The notes beneath the pieces were generated by a model. The model had not been told where the DNA came from. It worked only from the letters and a program-made list of their open reading frames with translations, and did no database searches. The translations under genes were made by a program, and so were the position numbers. Below, in pieces: positions 1 through 10,816 of a stretch of 64,000 bases of DNA (position 1 is the stretch's first letter; each line of letters opens with the position of its first letter). Origin of the DNA: Hydrangea macrophylla (taxonomy: Eukaryota; Streptophyta; Magnoliopsida; Cornales; Hydrangeaceae); the NCBI GenBank assembly GCA_033977485.1, contig CM066984.1, positions 114,817,251 through 114,881,250 of the forward strand, written 5' to 3'.

Positions 1-13
1 AACATAAAGAAAG

Positions 14-301
14 TAAGGGTGTGTTTGATAAAACTGAAAATTAAGTGCTGAAAATTAAGTGCTGAATTTTAAGTACTGAAAATTTTAAGTGATTGAATTT
101 GTAATACTGAAAATAGTGCTTCAACTACTGAAATAGAATGCATTCAGTGATTATTTTCAGTAGAAATTTTTCACTTAAAGTTTTCAGTGGTTTTTTGGCT
201 GCTTTTTCAATTAAGTGGTATGTTATCAAATGGACTGAAAAAGAATAAGTGCTGAATCTTTTCATTTTCAGCACTTAATTGGGTTATCAAACATACCCTA
301 A
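14..301. mobile_element. MITE with terminal inverted repeats (hAT-like)
   Basis: The left end reads agggtgtgtttgataa and the right end, reverse-complemented, reads tagggtatgtttgataa. The next bases inward (ctgaaaattaagtgctgaa) are also mirrored at the right end (cagcacttaatt). There is no coding capacity and the size is about 290 bp. A diverged relative lies at 2625-2860. The exact target-site duplication is unclear, so the superfamily is an inference from the terminal sequence. Confidence 0.6.
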
Positions 302-861
302 GTGTCTGGTTGTTCTTTCTCTCTCCAAAAAAAAAATGTGAGAATGAGGGAATTGATGATTAGTTGGGTTATTGAATATGGGTTTTAGAAAGAGAAGGTC
401 ATAAAAGACTCTTCAGTTGTTTGTGGGAGACAAAGAGGTGTATAGAATTTTATAAGGGAAATGAAAAAATAAAAAATCAAAGAAGAGCAAAGAAGACACG
501 TATATGGAAAAGTCTTGCCTTTTAATAAGGGAAAAAAAATCAAATAATAGAAAAATCTATAAAGAAATATGAGAGTGCCACATAGGATATTTGGAGGAAG
601 AAAAGTGGTGCCACTTGGCATACTTTAGAGAAGGCTTTTGGCCTTGTCTTTTATATATATATAATAGATTGAACATTCATTTTCTGTTTCAGGTTTTGGC
701 AAGAGATTGGAGAATTTAGATCATGATGAAAATCAATTATGAGAGTAAAGACTTTATTGAATTTTTTTTTTCCCACTATGAAACAATTATGTATGAATTT
801 TATCTTTAATTAATATGCTTTAAATTTATTGTATTCTTGTCATTAAAAATTAGCATGTCAT
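302..861. other. AT-rich stretch, no gene recognised
   Basis: Short open frames here are low-complexity and have no recognisable protein features. I see nothing beyond AT-rich sequence and a short (TA)n run near 653-664. Confidence 0.5.
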
Positions 862-1525
862 AATTTATTGTGATGGAGAATAATGATTTTTGGTGACAAT
901 GTATAAATTTTCGTCACAAATATTATTTGTGACAGTTTTTGTCATATTTGTGGTTACAATATATTAAATTCTGTCATAAATAAGTATTTGTGATGGTTTT
1001 GGTAATATTTGTAATCACTATATGTAAAATTCCATCACAAATAGTATTTGTGACAATTTTGGAAATATTTGTGGTCATAATATATAAAATTCCGTCACAA
1101 ATAAGTATTTGTGACGGTTGTTGTCACAATATATAAAATTCCGTCACAAAAAGTATTTGTGACGGTTTTGGGCTGACACAAATAAAGTGTCTCAAATCAA
1201 ATGTGATACTACTATTTGTGTCGCACACAAATCCGTCACAAATACTATTTGTGACAGTTTTGAGTCGACACAAATAAATTGTCACAAATAATAAGTATAT
1301 GTGACACTATATTTTGTGTCACACGCAAATCCGACACAAAATCCATCACAAATACTTTTTGTGACGGAATTTGACCTGACACAGACTTTTTGTGACGCTC
1401 CTAATTTGTGTTGGGCACAAATCCGTCACAAAAGGTGCAATTCCGTCACTAAAAGTATTTGTGATGGAATTGCACCTTTTTGTGACGGATTTTTTCCGTC
1501 ACAAAAGACATGTTTTTTTGTAGTG
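862..1525. mobile_element. CACTA (En/Spm-type) element end with subterminal repeats
   Basis: Read on the minus strand from 1525 the sequence begins CACTACAAAAAAA, the classic CACTA terminus. Behind it many direct and inverted copies of a 10-12 bp motif (TTTGTGACGG / CCGTCACAAA) cover about 650 bp, as expected of the subterminal transposase-binding repeats of plant CACTA elements. The other terminus was not found with certainty (a weak candidate, cactatgaaac, lies near 773), so the left boundary is approximate. No transposase gene is visible, so this is a non-autonomous or truncated element. Confidence 0.65.
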
Positions 1526-2620
1526 GGGGTAGTGTCCTGAGACGAATTTTTTTGAGTCTGCTAATACATAATTATATATAAAATTAATTTTTTATCACAT
1601 CTGTAATTGAAATTAAAAACCTTTTTAGGAGTAGGGGCCCCAAACAGTTGCTTACTATGTTTTCCGCAGGCCAGGCCTTGTATCCGACCGTTACATGAGC
1701 AGTTGGTTGGATGATTTGGTTATGATTCTCTGTTGTACTTGTATTGACTATGAGCCTATTTGTACCATAAAAATTCAGTCTAGTAATATATTGACACGTG
1801 TAAGATTCAAGAGTTCTAGTAAGATGTTGGCACGTGTAATGCTTAAAGACATTTACATTGCTCGTTGTGGAAGAATAAAAGTGTGACATGTGAAAGGAGT
1901 TAAACAAGAAGATTTAAGCACGAGCAGTTTCTCTTTCAATAAAATTTAAATTCAAAGATCAACTGTCAAGACACGTGTTGAAAGGAGATCGAGAAGTTTG
2001 AGGTAACAGGTTATAGCACGTGAAAATCTGAAGGAACAGTTACTTCGAGATCCTATAAATAGAAGAAGAGATGAAGAGCAATGGGACACACGTAAACACG
2101 CGAACCAACTCTTCATAAATGCATTTCTATTGTTACTCTTTTTTCACTTCCTTAGGAGTAGAATACCACTTCGAAGTCCCCTTCGAGGTTGGGATTTGTA
2201 ATTTACTTTATGTTGAATAAAGCATTTCCTTCATTTTCACTGTTTTATAGTATTTAATATTAGAATAACTTATTTTATAGTTTATAACTGTTTGTCAATT
2301 CTACACGATAAAAGTCCTTTTAATTAAGGCATTCGAACGGTCATAATTAATTTGGTGAGGCGTATTTGGATTACACAATTATATTAACATATTAACAACT
2401 TGCTTGCCTGGCATGCTCGCACACACAAAATTACTCATATCATTATAGCCAAATAGAGCCACATAGACATTACCCTTTTGGATCAATATATGCCTCTATG
2501 ATTATTTTGATTGATTGAGCATGTTTATTTGACTTTAGCAATAATATGTCATGTTAATAAATATATGCGACATGATCTGAAAAATCAAATTGGTCCCAGA
2601 TGCACCGGATCTTTGCCCTG
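1526..2620 (+). promoter_or_regulatory. Promoter-like module: four CACGTG boxes, TATA box, AATAAA, no ORF
   Basis: CACGTG (G-box) occurs at 1795-1800, 1831-1836, 1972-1977 and 2017-2022. It is followed by a strong TATA box (ctataaatag, 2052-2061) and, about 155 bp further on, by an AATAAA signal near 2214. No coding frame follows. A TATA box with a poly(A) signal this close behind it is typical of an LTR R region, or of the intergenic region of an integrated pararetrovirus-like element. I could not find convincing TG...CA ends or a TSD, so the identity is open. The rest of this stretch holds nothing I recognise. Confidence 0.35.
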
Positions 2621-2624
2621 TTAT

Positions 2625-2860
2625 GGGTTAAGTACTAAAAATTTTATCTGATTGAATTTACAATACTGAAAATAGTTTATCAAGTACTGCAATAGACTGC
2701 ATAGAGTGATCATTTTCAGAAAAAATTTCACTTAAGGTTTTTAGTGTTTTTTTTGCTACTTTTTCAATTAAGTGGTATATTATCAAACACACTTAAACAA
2801 AATAAGTACTAAAAGTTTTCATTTTCATCACTTAATTGGGTTATCAAACACACACCCTTA
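2625..2860. mobile_element. Diverged copy of the 14-301 MITE family
   Basis: The order of motifs matches the element at the left edge: gggttaagtactaaaaatttt at the start, a central fragment like cactgaaaatagt, and ttaattgggttatcaaacacacaccctta at the end. The left terminus is eroded. Confidence 0.55.
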
Positions 2861-2908
2861 TTGTATGTGCATGTGTGCGCTTTTATTTTTAATTTTTGAA
2901 AAACTTAT

Positions 2909-3042
2909 GGCTCGCATGGTAACGTAGTGGTTTTTAGTTTTCAATTTTTATTTCCATTTTTTGTATTGAAAGTTGGCTGTGATCAATTCAAAAAATGAAA
3001 ATAAAAACCAAAAACTATAACATAACATTACTATGCGAGCCC
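2909..3042. mobile_element. Small inverted-repeat MITE
   Basis: ggctcgcatggtaacgtagt at the left pairs with the reverse complement of the right end (ggctcgcatagtaatgtta). The second inverted block is gtttttagttttc / gaaaataaaaacc. The 5-mer cttat lies immediately outside both ends and may be a target-site duplication. The size is about 134 bp and there is no coding capacity. Confidence 0.6.
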
Positions 3043-3070
3043 TTATTTTTTGAAGACGGACGGGAAACAG

Positions 3071-3107
<37 letters not shown>
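3071..3107. repeat. A37 homopolymer
   Basis: Uninterrupted run of 37 A residues. It could be the tail of a retroposed sequence or a slippage tract; no LINE or SINE body was recognised next to it. Confidence 0.85.
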
Positions 3108-3111
<4 letters not shown>

Positions 3112-3854
3112 ATTTAAGGTAGGGTGAGATGGAGTCATCTCCTATAGGAGTGAAAGGCCAATTCACTATCAAGAATGACTAGCATTGCCTATTGAAACCA
3201 TACTAAGAGCATCTGCAACGATGCTTGTTTGGATTGAGTTTTAGTGTTAGTATTTGTCACGCCCCGACGTAGTATAAATTAGGAAAGCATTTAATTTCCT
3301 TTATGGACTCGTAGGTCGTGACAAGTGTGTATGACCAATTGTCCCTGCAACAAATAACTTAAACAACATTTCTAAAGAAAATGTTATTTATAAACATAAG
3401 CTCCAATATTAAAACTTATTAAACTATTACAGCAGTCATAAACTTAGGCACAAACCATCTTATGCAAATCTATCATAAAGTCTACTACAACTCCAAAATA
3501 AAAGACATCAAAAACATAAAGCAACCTCCTGGAAAGTCTCCTGCCTCTAACTAGCATAGTCGAAATACCCTGGTTGCTCCAGACCTGGAAAATCTGGACA
3601 TAGAGTCCAGGACGCATCGACGCCGTCAGCTTATGAAAGCTGGTGAGCAAAACAAACATGTGCTCACAAAGTATATATAAGCATATCTAATAACAGTGCA
3701 ATATAAACATTTAAACGATAAATTCAAGGTCCCAACTTCAACATAAATCATGAGAGAAAAATAAGCAAATAAACATGCGACCGTGCATGAACAATGTATC
3801 ATCTCATCTTTCTGACTCTTTTCACTCGACAAACTCAATTCAAACATACCATTA

Positions 3855-4385
3855 CCTCAAATACCAGGAATAATATCCGATCAAAATCCGGGTTGCACAC
3901 TACACAGTCGCCTCAGATACCAGGAATAATATCTGATCGATATCTAGGTCGTACAACACATCGTCGCTTTAGATACCAGGAATAATATCTGATCAGTATC
4001 CAAGTTGCACACCATATCATCGCTTCGGATACTAGGAATAATATCCGATCGATATTCGAAATGCGCGCCTTAGATACCAGGAATAATATCCGATCGATAT
4101 CTAAGTCGTACACAACATTGTCGCCTCCAATACCAGGAATAATATCCGATCGATATTGAGGTCGCACACCACGCTATCGCCTTAGATACCAAGAATAATA
4201 TCCGATCGATATCTACGTCGATTACGACCAACCAACGCTTCGGATTCCAGGAATGATATCCGATCGATATCCGAAACGCGTGCCTTAGATACCATGTATA
4301 ATATCTTATCGATATCTAAGTCGTACACAACACTGTCGCCTCCAATACCAGGAATAAAATCCGATCGATATTGAGGTCGCACACC
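3855..4385. repeat. Hairpin minisatellite inside LTR A, 10 units
   Basis: Ten units share the core ataccaggaataatatc followed by cgatcgatat, beginning at 3861, 3917, 3973, 4029, 4074, 4130, 4186, 4244, 4289 and 4345. Spacings are 56, 56, 56, 45, 56, 56, 58, 45 and 56 bp, and the 45-bp gaps always follow the ttcgg units. The bases flanking the core form an inverted repeat whose sequence changes in step on both sides: ttagata/tatctaa, ttcggata/tatccgaa, ccaata/tattgagg. The same array sits in LTR B. Confidence 0.88.
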
Positions 4386-5334
4386 AGACAGCCATGCTTT
4401 ACTCTTTTCACGCTTTCTCACACACATGCATGTCGACACAACCTCGATCCTAATATGTATGTCAATGTTCATAAATTGTAGCAACAGTTATTAATCTCAA
4501 AGCTGGATATTCGTTCAACATAAATCTCAGTCTTAATCGTTCTTATAAATCCAATTCCTACGCAATGGCCTTTAAAGCAGTATATCCGTCAAACAGTTCT
4601 TTAAAAACTTTCAAAACCTTTTCCAAACAGTCCCTTATACAAAAATATACCAAACTGCTCAAAATGCCTAGGTCGCGCGAGCAGGTCGCACGCGCAATTA
4701 AGCCTTTTTTTGTAAAATCTGTTAAAAATTCAATTCCGCCAAAATTTGTACAGGTCACGTGAGCGAGTTGTCACAGAATGTCATCTTCTTCGTTTGTCAC
4801 AAAATCTGTTTCAAACATGTCATGTAATATTTTGTTTTCTTTGGTTTTCCGCGTAGATTAAGAATACGTGATCAATTGAAACCAATACGAATTGTATCTC
4901 TCTAAATTCGCGATTAAAGTAAGGATGACAAAACTTTAAATCGACAATACGTCGCGATATAGATGATTTACTCCGTAGGATTCGAACCGTAGCTTATTGG
5001 GACTAAAACCTTTCATTCCCAATTTACAGAATTGATTTTGATTAAGTTTTGTAAAACTCCAATTTCAAGCTTTAATGGTGTATCTATATATACACATATA
5101 TACACAGCTATATATATACTAAAATACATATATTTATACATATATATACTGAATTATACATATATAGACATTGGGAGTGAGTTTATAATACTCACAGAGG
5201 GCAATTATACCGAGAATTTGAGATCGAGAATTCGGCCGAATAATCCGTCGTTAGAGTTTTATCCGTTCTTAATTTTGAGATATATCAATATATAACTATC
5301 TATATGTGTATGTGTATATCATATGTATAATCTC

Positions 5335-5363
5335 TGTGTGTGTATGTGTGTGTGTGTGTGTGT
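5335..5363. repeat. (TG)n microsatellite
   Basis: Imperfect TG dinucleotide run inside LTR A. In LTR B the corresponding place is much shorter (about 15714-15722), so the tract has changed length since the two LTRs were identical. Confidence 0.8.
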
Positions 5364-5821
5364 ATTAGTGTCTTGAGAGAGCAAGAGAGTGTTGAGAGAA
5401 TTTGAGAGAGACAGTGAGTGAATGAGAGGATTGAGAGACTGATTCATATAAATATAAATCACTGTTGTGGCCTCCAAGCAAGCCACGGAAAACCCACGGT
5501 GTGGTTGAGCTCACGTGCTCCCACACCAAAAAAAACGCGGTATAGTCATGGTATTAAAACAAGACTGGTATTTTACGGTTGAAATAAAAATACAGAAAAT
5601 TATATTAGTGTAGGAAATAAATTCGTAGTTTATATAAAAATATAGAGATTGCTTTTAAAACCATAGAAAGCATTTCTATATTTATGGAAATTATGGTTTG
5701 ACCCCAAATGAATATTATAAAAGGAAATAAAATGATATACTCATTTATAAATGAAAAAGGAATTACAGGGTGTTACACTTTACCCACCTTAATAGAGATT
5801 TTGCCCCAAAATCTGAGCTAA

Positions 5822-6270
5822 CTAATCCTGAAACAACTCGGGGTATCTAGTCATCATGTCTGACTCTAACTCCCATGACGCTTCTCCCTCGTCATGGTGC
5901 TTCCACTGAACTTTAACCAAAGGAACGTCCCTCCTCCTCAACCTCTTGATACTCTGGTCAAGAATCCTTACGGGTCTATCCTTGTAAACAACATTCTGAC
6001 TCGTCTCAATATCATCAAAATTTACTACGTGTGAAGGATCCCATATGTATTTCCTTAACATACTGACATGGAATATATTATAAACACTAGACATCTTTGG
6101 TGGCAACGCGAGTCGATAATCCACTTTTCTGACACGCTTCAGTATCTCAAACGGTTCGATGAACGAAGTGCCAACTTTCCTCTTTTCTGATCGAAACGTA
6201 CTACTCCCCGAACGGGTGAGACTTTAAGAAGTATGTGATCTCCGATACTGAACTCCAAATTCTTTCAACG
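5822..6270 (-). pseudogene. Integrase C-terminus with chromodomain (gypsy copy 1)
   Basis: The readable part (5822-6124) has the linker motif NIFHVSMLRKY followed by PVRILDQSIKRLRRRD, PLVKVQWKHH and EASWE, a chromodomain fold of the kind fused to plant chromovirus integrases. In chromoviruses this domain directs integration to marked chromatin. Upstream of 6124 the frame is broken; the better preserved version in copy 2 (16180-16638) shows continuous sequence through the GKLAPRFIEPFEI motif. It ends with a normal stop at 5822. Confidence 0.85.
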
Positions 6271-7191
6271 TCAATCCGTATAACTTTTGTGTCTACTCTG
6301 TGTAGTTTTCATTCTTTCATTGACCAGTGAAATCTTTTCATTGGTTTCTCTCACTAAATCTGGTCCCAATAGTTCTGTGTCTCCCACTTCAGCCCTACAC
6401 AACGGAGAGCGACATGGCCATCTGTACAAGGCTTCAAACGGTGCCATCCCAATACTCGAGTGATAGCTGTTGTTATACGCAAATTCGACCAATGGAAAAT
6501 GCGTCTCCCAAGACTCTTCAAAGTCGATTGCACAAGCCCTGAGCATATCTTCCATAATCTGATTTACATGCTCGGTCTGTCCATCGGTCTGAGGGTGGAA
6601 AGCAGTACTCATCTTGAGCGAAGTTCCCATAGCCTTCTGCAGACTTTCCCAAAACCCTGAAGTAAAGCGTGTGTCGCGGTCTGATACAATAGACACCGGT
6701 GCACCATATAGTCGTACCAATTGCTGGATATACATTCGACTCATCCTTTCTACTAGGTAAGTCATACTATACGCGATGAAATGTGCAGACTTCGTCAGAC
6801 GATCCACGATTACCGAAATTGCATCATGGTTCTGTTGTGACCGGGGTAGTCCAACTACAAAATCCATAGTTATGTGTTCCCACTTCCATCCTAGAACAGG
6901 TAAGGGTTGCAACAATCCCGAGGGTCTCTGATGTTCGGCCTTCACTTGTTGACAAGTCAAACATTTAGACACGAACTCGGCTACTTCTCTTTTCATTCCT
7001 TCCTACCAAAAGTTTCCCTTCAGATCCTTATACATCTTTGTTCCTCTTGGGTGTAATGCTAGTCTCGATTTATGTGCTTCTTCGAGAATATCTTTTCTCA
7101 AATCTCTTAAATCTGGCACACACAATCTGTCTCGACATCGGTATCCTCCATCGGTCCCAACCTTCCATTCCGTAGGGTCCTTTTCTAACAT
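6271..7191 (-). pseudogene. Ty3/gypsy integrase, zinc-binding and catalytic core (copy 1)
   Basis: The N-terminal H2C2 zinc region (EEAHKSRLALHPRGTKMY ... CLTCQQVK) runs from about 7191 to 6930 with a stop between FW and MKRE near 7003. The catalytic core follows, with D in TMDFVVGLP, D in IVSDRDTRF and E in QTEHVNQ, the DDE triad. The downstream motifs NNSYHSSIGMAPFEALY and CRSPLC are intact. The enzyme would insert retrotransposon cDNA into the genome. The in-frame stop and the break near 6270 make this copy non-functional. Confidence 0.88.
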
Positions 7192-7215
7192 CTTGATGAA
7201 CCATACTAGAAATTT

Positions 7216-8118
7216 TTAATCTCCCTTTTGGGCCTCGATTATTCGACTCACAAGTGTTGGTTGAACCATGAGGCATCCAAGGTGATGTCCGTCATTTTCC
7301 TCAGAAATATGCATATCAAATTCAGTGATTGTTTCTAAAGCTTTCCATTCCCTTATCATCAATGAAGCAATCATTCCTAGAGGTTTCCGACTTAGGGTGT
7401 CAGCGACAACGTTAGCCTTACCAGGGTGGTACTCTAATGTAAAGTCATAGTCCTTAATCAATTCCATCCATCGGCGTTGCCTCATGTTTAGCTCTTTCTG
7501 AGTAAACAAATACTTAAGGCTCTTGTGGTCCGAGAACAAATCAAACTTCTCCCCATAGAGGTAATGTCTCCAGATCTTAAGTGCGAATACGACAGCTGCT
7601 AGTTCCAAATCATGAGTTGGGTAATTCAATTCATTCAGCTTCAACTGTCATGAACCATATGCGATAACCTTTCCGTCTTGCATAAGGACACATCCCAGCC
7701 CTTGGTAAGAGGCGTCACTAAAAATAGTGAACTTCTCACCATCTTTTGGTATTGCAAGCACTGGTGCTGTTGTCATCCTTTCTTTCAATTCCTAAAAGGC
7801 GTGTTCATGCTGATCAGTCCATTCAAACTTCAAATCTTTCTTAGTCAAACCAGTTAACGGGGCTGCTATCTTTGAGAATCCCTCCACAAATCTCCGATAG
7901 TAATCAGCCAATCCTAGAAAACTTCTAATTTCTGTAGCATTGGTCGGTCGAGTCCAATTCACAACTGCATCGGTCTTTGATGAGTCAACCGCGATTCCTC
8001 GTTGAGAGATCTCATGCCCAAGAAACTTAACTTCTTGAAGCCAGAATTCACACTTGCTGAATTTAGCATACAAGCAATGATCCTTGAGAGTCTGCATCGC
8101 AATCTGTAGATGATGTTC
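7216..8118 (-). pseudogene. RT C-terminal part and RNase H (gypsy copy 1)
   Basis: The RT thumb/connection sequence ([41 protein letters not shown]) runs 8118-7792 and leads to an RNase H domain in 7644-7216 ([48 protein letters not shown]). A frame break separates them near 7640-7790, where the sequence reads as diverged [14 protein letters not shown]. The 5' part of RT lies on the far side of the inserted solo LTR, at 10250-10774. Confidence 0.86.
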
Positions 8119-10244
8119 TGTCACAGCCCGATCCCACCATAGCGGAACCGGAGCCCGTGGCACGCCACCGAGGCTAAACCAATTCATTAATGTTCCCAAA
8201 AATTAGTTTGAAGAACACATGCTGCGGAATAAAATAAGTTATTTTGAAAACCATCTGTCCAGTCGACTGATCTTCGGATCCAGTCGACTGATCCTGGTCC
8301 AGCAGAAAGTTGGGTTTTAAAACACCATCCAGTCGACTGCTTTCTACACCTGGTCGACTGGGGCTTCAAATTTTCAGTCGACTGGTAAAGTCCGGTCGAC
8401 TGAAGTCCAGCCTGGCCAAAATATCAGTTTTGAAAACCATGATCCAGTCGACTGTGTCGGAGACCCAGTCGACTGATCCCCTATGAAACAATGTAGAAAG
8501 TTGCTGAAAAGGAGGCTCCAGTCGACTGTTCAACAAACCAGTCGACTGATCCCCTGACAGCAGCATATTCTGCAGCATTTTTAAGTTTTAAAAGCTTTTG
8601 AATTCAAATGGGGATCAAACACACACTCTTCCAAAAGTACTCCAAAACAATTCTAACTGTATTAACATATTACCGAAGCACAGTTACAACATGTTACTAA
8701 ATATTACAACATTTTAGATTCGTTCTAACATACCAAGTTAAACATAACTAAAAACCATAAGAATTTTTATTACAACATTCCTATCGTCTCAAAACTACAA
8801 GATTAACGTTCAAGTTGCCTTCTAAAAGAACTCCCAACCCACGTGCTCACTTCTGCGATTCCTCGCCAGCATTTACACCTGAAATGGTTATTTGAATAAC
8901 CACACATATTCGATTTGTTTAAGTTAACGCTTAGTGAATAACACAACATATGCACATGAATGATAAACATATCCGCATTCACATCTCTACAATTCATACT
9001 AGTCGCCGGAGACTCACGTGTCCGTCCATACTCCCAATCCACAACTCCTCGCCAATAAGTCCACGCGAAAGGGTAAGACCCACGATTCTTCTCTTCAATC
9101 GTGCGACCTTAATGCCTATATCGGCTCCACAAAATGGCACGGTGACCACGTGCTCCTTATGACCCAAATAAGCAACTTAACATGCTCAAATACATATCAC
9201 CATGCTCGCGGTAATCAAAACATTTCATCGTGCTATTGGGCCTACTTATCAATATAAATGCCCAATATGAACTACACAAGATATCTCTAAGTATTAATAC
9301 ATGCTATTCAAACATAACATGAATACATATCAAGAAACCATTCTAAAAACATAGTTGAATCACTCACCTCTGAATTACGCTCTTAAACTTCGATTCAAAG
9401 AAAACCCGTGTACAAAGAACGTGTAGAAGTCCGTCTAGTACAATTCCTATGGATCAAAATTCCATTTATCAACTTTTATGAAAAATTCTAGAAAAAGACT
9501 TTTCGAAAAACTTGGCCAAACAAGTCCTAACATATATCAAAACGAAGCTCTTACCTCGAGGAGCTCGAATATGAAATCTGGGAGAAAACAAACTGACGGA
9601 AGGTCGTCGTTTGGCGTCGCAAAGCTCTAAGCTTCAAAATCTCCCTATGGACCCTTTTTGGAATTTAGGTTAAGAACTTAGAAAATATCTCAACCATCTC
9701 TATCTATATATAGGCAAAACTCTCGGAAATTACGTTTACCTCCCTACGAGTTTCCAAACTCCTAATTAGTCTCTGAAACTTTTTATACAGCTTATTCATA
9801 GCTTTATAAGTGAAAACTCAAAATTATAAAAGTTTTCGACTAAGTTTCGTTTGGTCGCTAAAACGCGAATTTCTACATGACGTTTCTGAAGTTGCTAATT
9901 AGCCTACCAAATTAATAGCGTGTTAATTCGTTCTCACCAGGATACTAAAACTAGCAATAGATATAAATTCTAAAACAGAAATTAATACAGATATTGAAAT
10001 ACACAGGTAAACATTTATTTTCAGATAAACATTTAAAGTATTCCACAGTGACCGTCTCACATTCGGAGAGACGTCACAACAACAAATCCCCAATCACTAC
10101 AGTTTCAAAGGGTTCTCTAATACAGACATCCAAATCAACTCGTGAGTCAAAACTCACCCAAACATGTGTCAAAAGACACGCCACATCACATTATCATGCA
10201 TGACAATGTAATGCAAAAGCAATAACACAAATGCGGGTGTTATA
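8119..10244 (-). repeat. Solo LTR of a second gypsy-type element, TSD tgttc
   Basis: The ends are tgtcacagccc at 8119 and gcgggtgttata at 10244 (minus strand TATAACACCCGC...GTGACA; the first dinucleotide appears mutated from TG). The 5-bp direct repeat tgttc flanks it exactly (8114-8118 and 10245-10249). It interrupts the RT coding sequence: FIDD-ILIYSKSEEEHE on the 10250 side joins [13 protein letters not shown] on the 8118 side. There is no internal region, so LTR-LTR recombination has removed it. A TATA box on the minus strand lies near 9703-9716. Its most unusual part is a cluster of CAGTCGACTG palindromes (8260-8548). Confidence 0.88.
8260..8548. repeat. Cluster of CAGTCGACTG palindromes in the solo LTR
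   Basis: Exact cagtcgactg starts at 8260, 8281, 8330, 8375, 8445, 8466, 8519 and 8539. Near matches are at 8351 (tggtcgactg) and 8393 (cggtcgactg). Several copies extend to ccagtcgactgatc. Spacing is irregular and sequence between copies is unrelated, so this is not a simple tandem repeat. Relative to the minus-strand TATA box near 9710 the cluster would lie in the transcribed leader (R/U5). Confidence 0.9.
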
Positions 10245-10249
10245 TGTTC

Positions 10250-10774
10250 ATGCTCTTCCTCTGACTTGGAATAGATCAAAATATCGTCGATGAAGACAAT
10301 AACGAATTAATCTAAGTATGGCTTGAATACTCTGTTCATCAAGTCCATAAACACAGTCGGAACATTCGTCATCCCAAATGGCATCACTAAGAACTCATAG
10401 TGTTCGTACCTCATCCTGAAAGCTGTTTTAGGTATGTCTTCCTTTCGTACCCTTAACTGATGATACCCTGACTGTAGATCTATCTTGGAAAAGGTTGTGG
10501 CTCCTTGCAATTGATTGAACAGATCATCTATCCGAGGTAAAGGATACTTATTCTTGATAGTAACCTTATCCAGTTCTCGGTAGTCAATATACAACTGCAT
10601 GGTCTCATCTTTCTTCTTCACAAATAATGCTGGTGCTTCCCAGGGTGAAGTACTTGGACGAACAAAACCCAACTTCTCAAGTTCTTGAACTTGCTCCTTC
10701 AATTCCAATAGCTCGGTAGGGGCCATCCTATAGGGAACTTTGGTTATAGGTCGAGTACCTGTCACCAATTCCAC
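10250..10774 (-). pseudogene. Reverse transcriptase N-terminal part (gypsy copy 1)
   Basis: Reads [84 protein letters not shown] and [27 protein letters not shown] stop follows PYLD (10307-10309), and the frame continues through the catalytic box FIDD (plus-strand 10283-10294), then ILIYSKSEEEHE to the solo LTR boundary. This is the polymerase of a Ty3/gypsy element. The catalytic aspartates are present, but the stop and the LTR insertion inactivate it. Confidence 0.88.
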
Positions 10775-10816
10775 ACAGAATTCTATGTCCCTTTCAGGAG
10801 GTAATCCTGAAGTATC

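Larger units (their letters stand above)
3255..5777 (-). repeat. LTR A of Ty3/gypsy chromovirus (3' LTR)
   Basis: The LTR is bounded by tgtcacgcccc at 3255 and ggtgttaca at 5777; on the element's own (minus) strand it reads TGTAACACCC...GTGACA. It is 2523 bp, in the size range of Tekay/Del chromovirus LTRs. It closely matches LTR B (12629-16135) along its whole length apart from indels and the hAT insertion in LTR B. A purine-rich tract (aaggtgggtaaag on the minus strand) lies just inside at about 5778-5790. It carries a hairpin minisatellite at 3855-4385 and a TG microsatellite near 5335. Confidence 0.88.

Noticed and set aside
1795..2220. Assignment of the G-box/TATA/AATAAA block to a caulimovirus-like integrated virus
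   Set aside because: No coat protein, movement protein or RT sequence is nearby; only the layout of signals is similar.
3855..4385. Regularly spaced repeats that could be mistaken for a CRISPR array
   Set aside because: Units are separated by short, mutually similar spacers, the array lies inside a plant retrotransposon LTR and is duplicated in the other LTR; no cas genes exist here.
3913..4484. Open frames on the minus strand with repeated RYRSDIIPGI peptides
   Set aside because: They are translations of the hairpin minisatellite; 56-bp periodicity is not a multiple of three and there is no support for coding.
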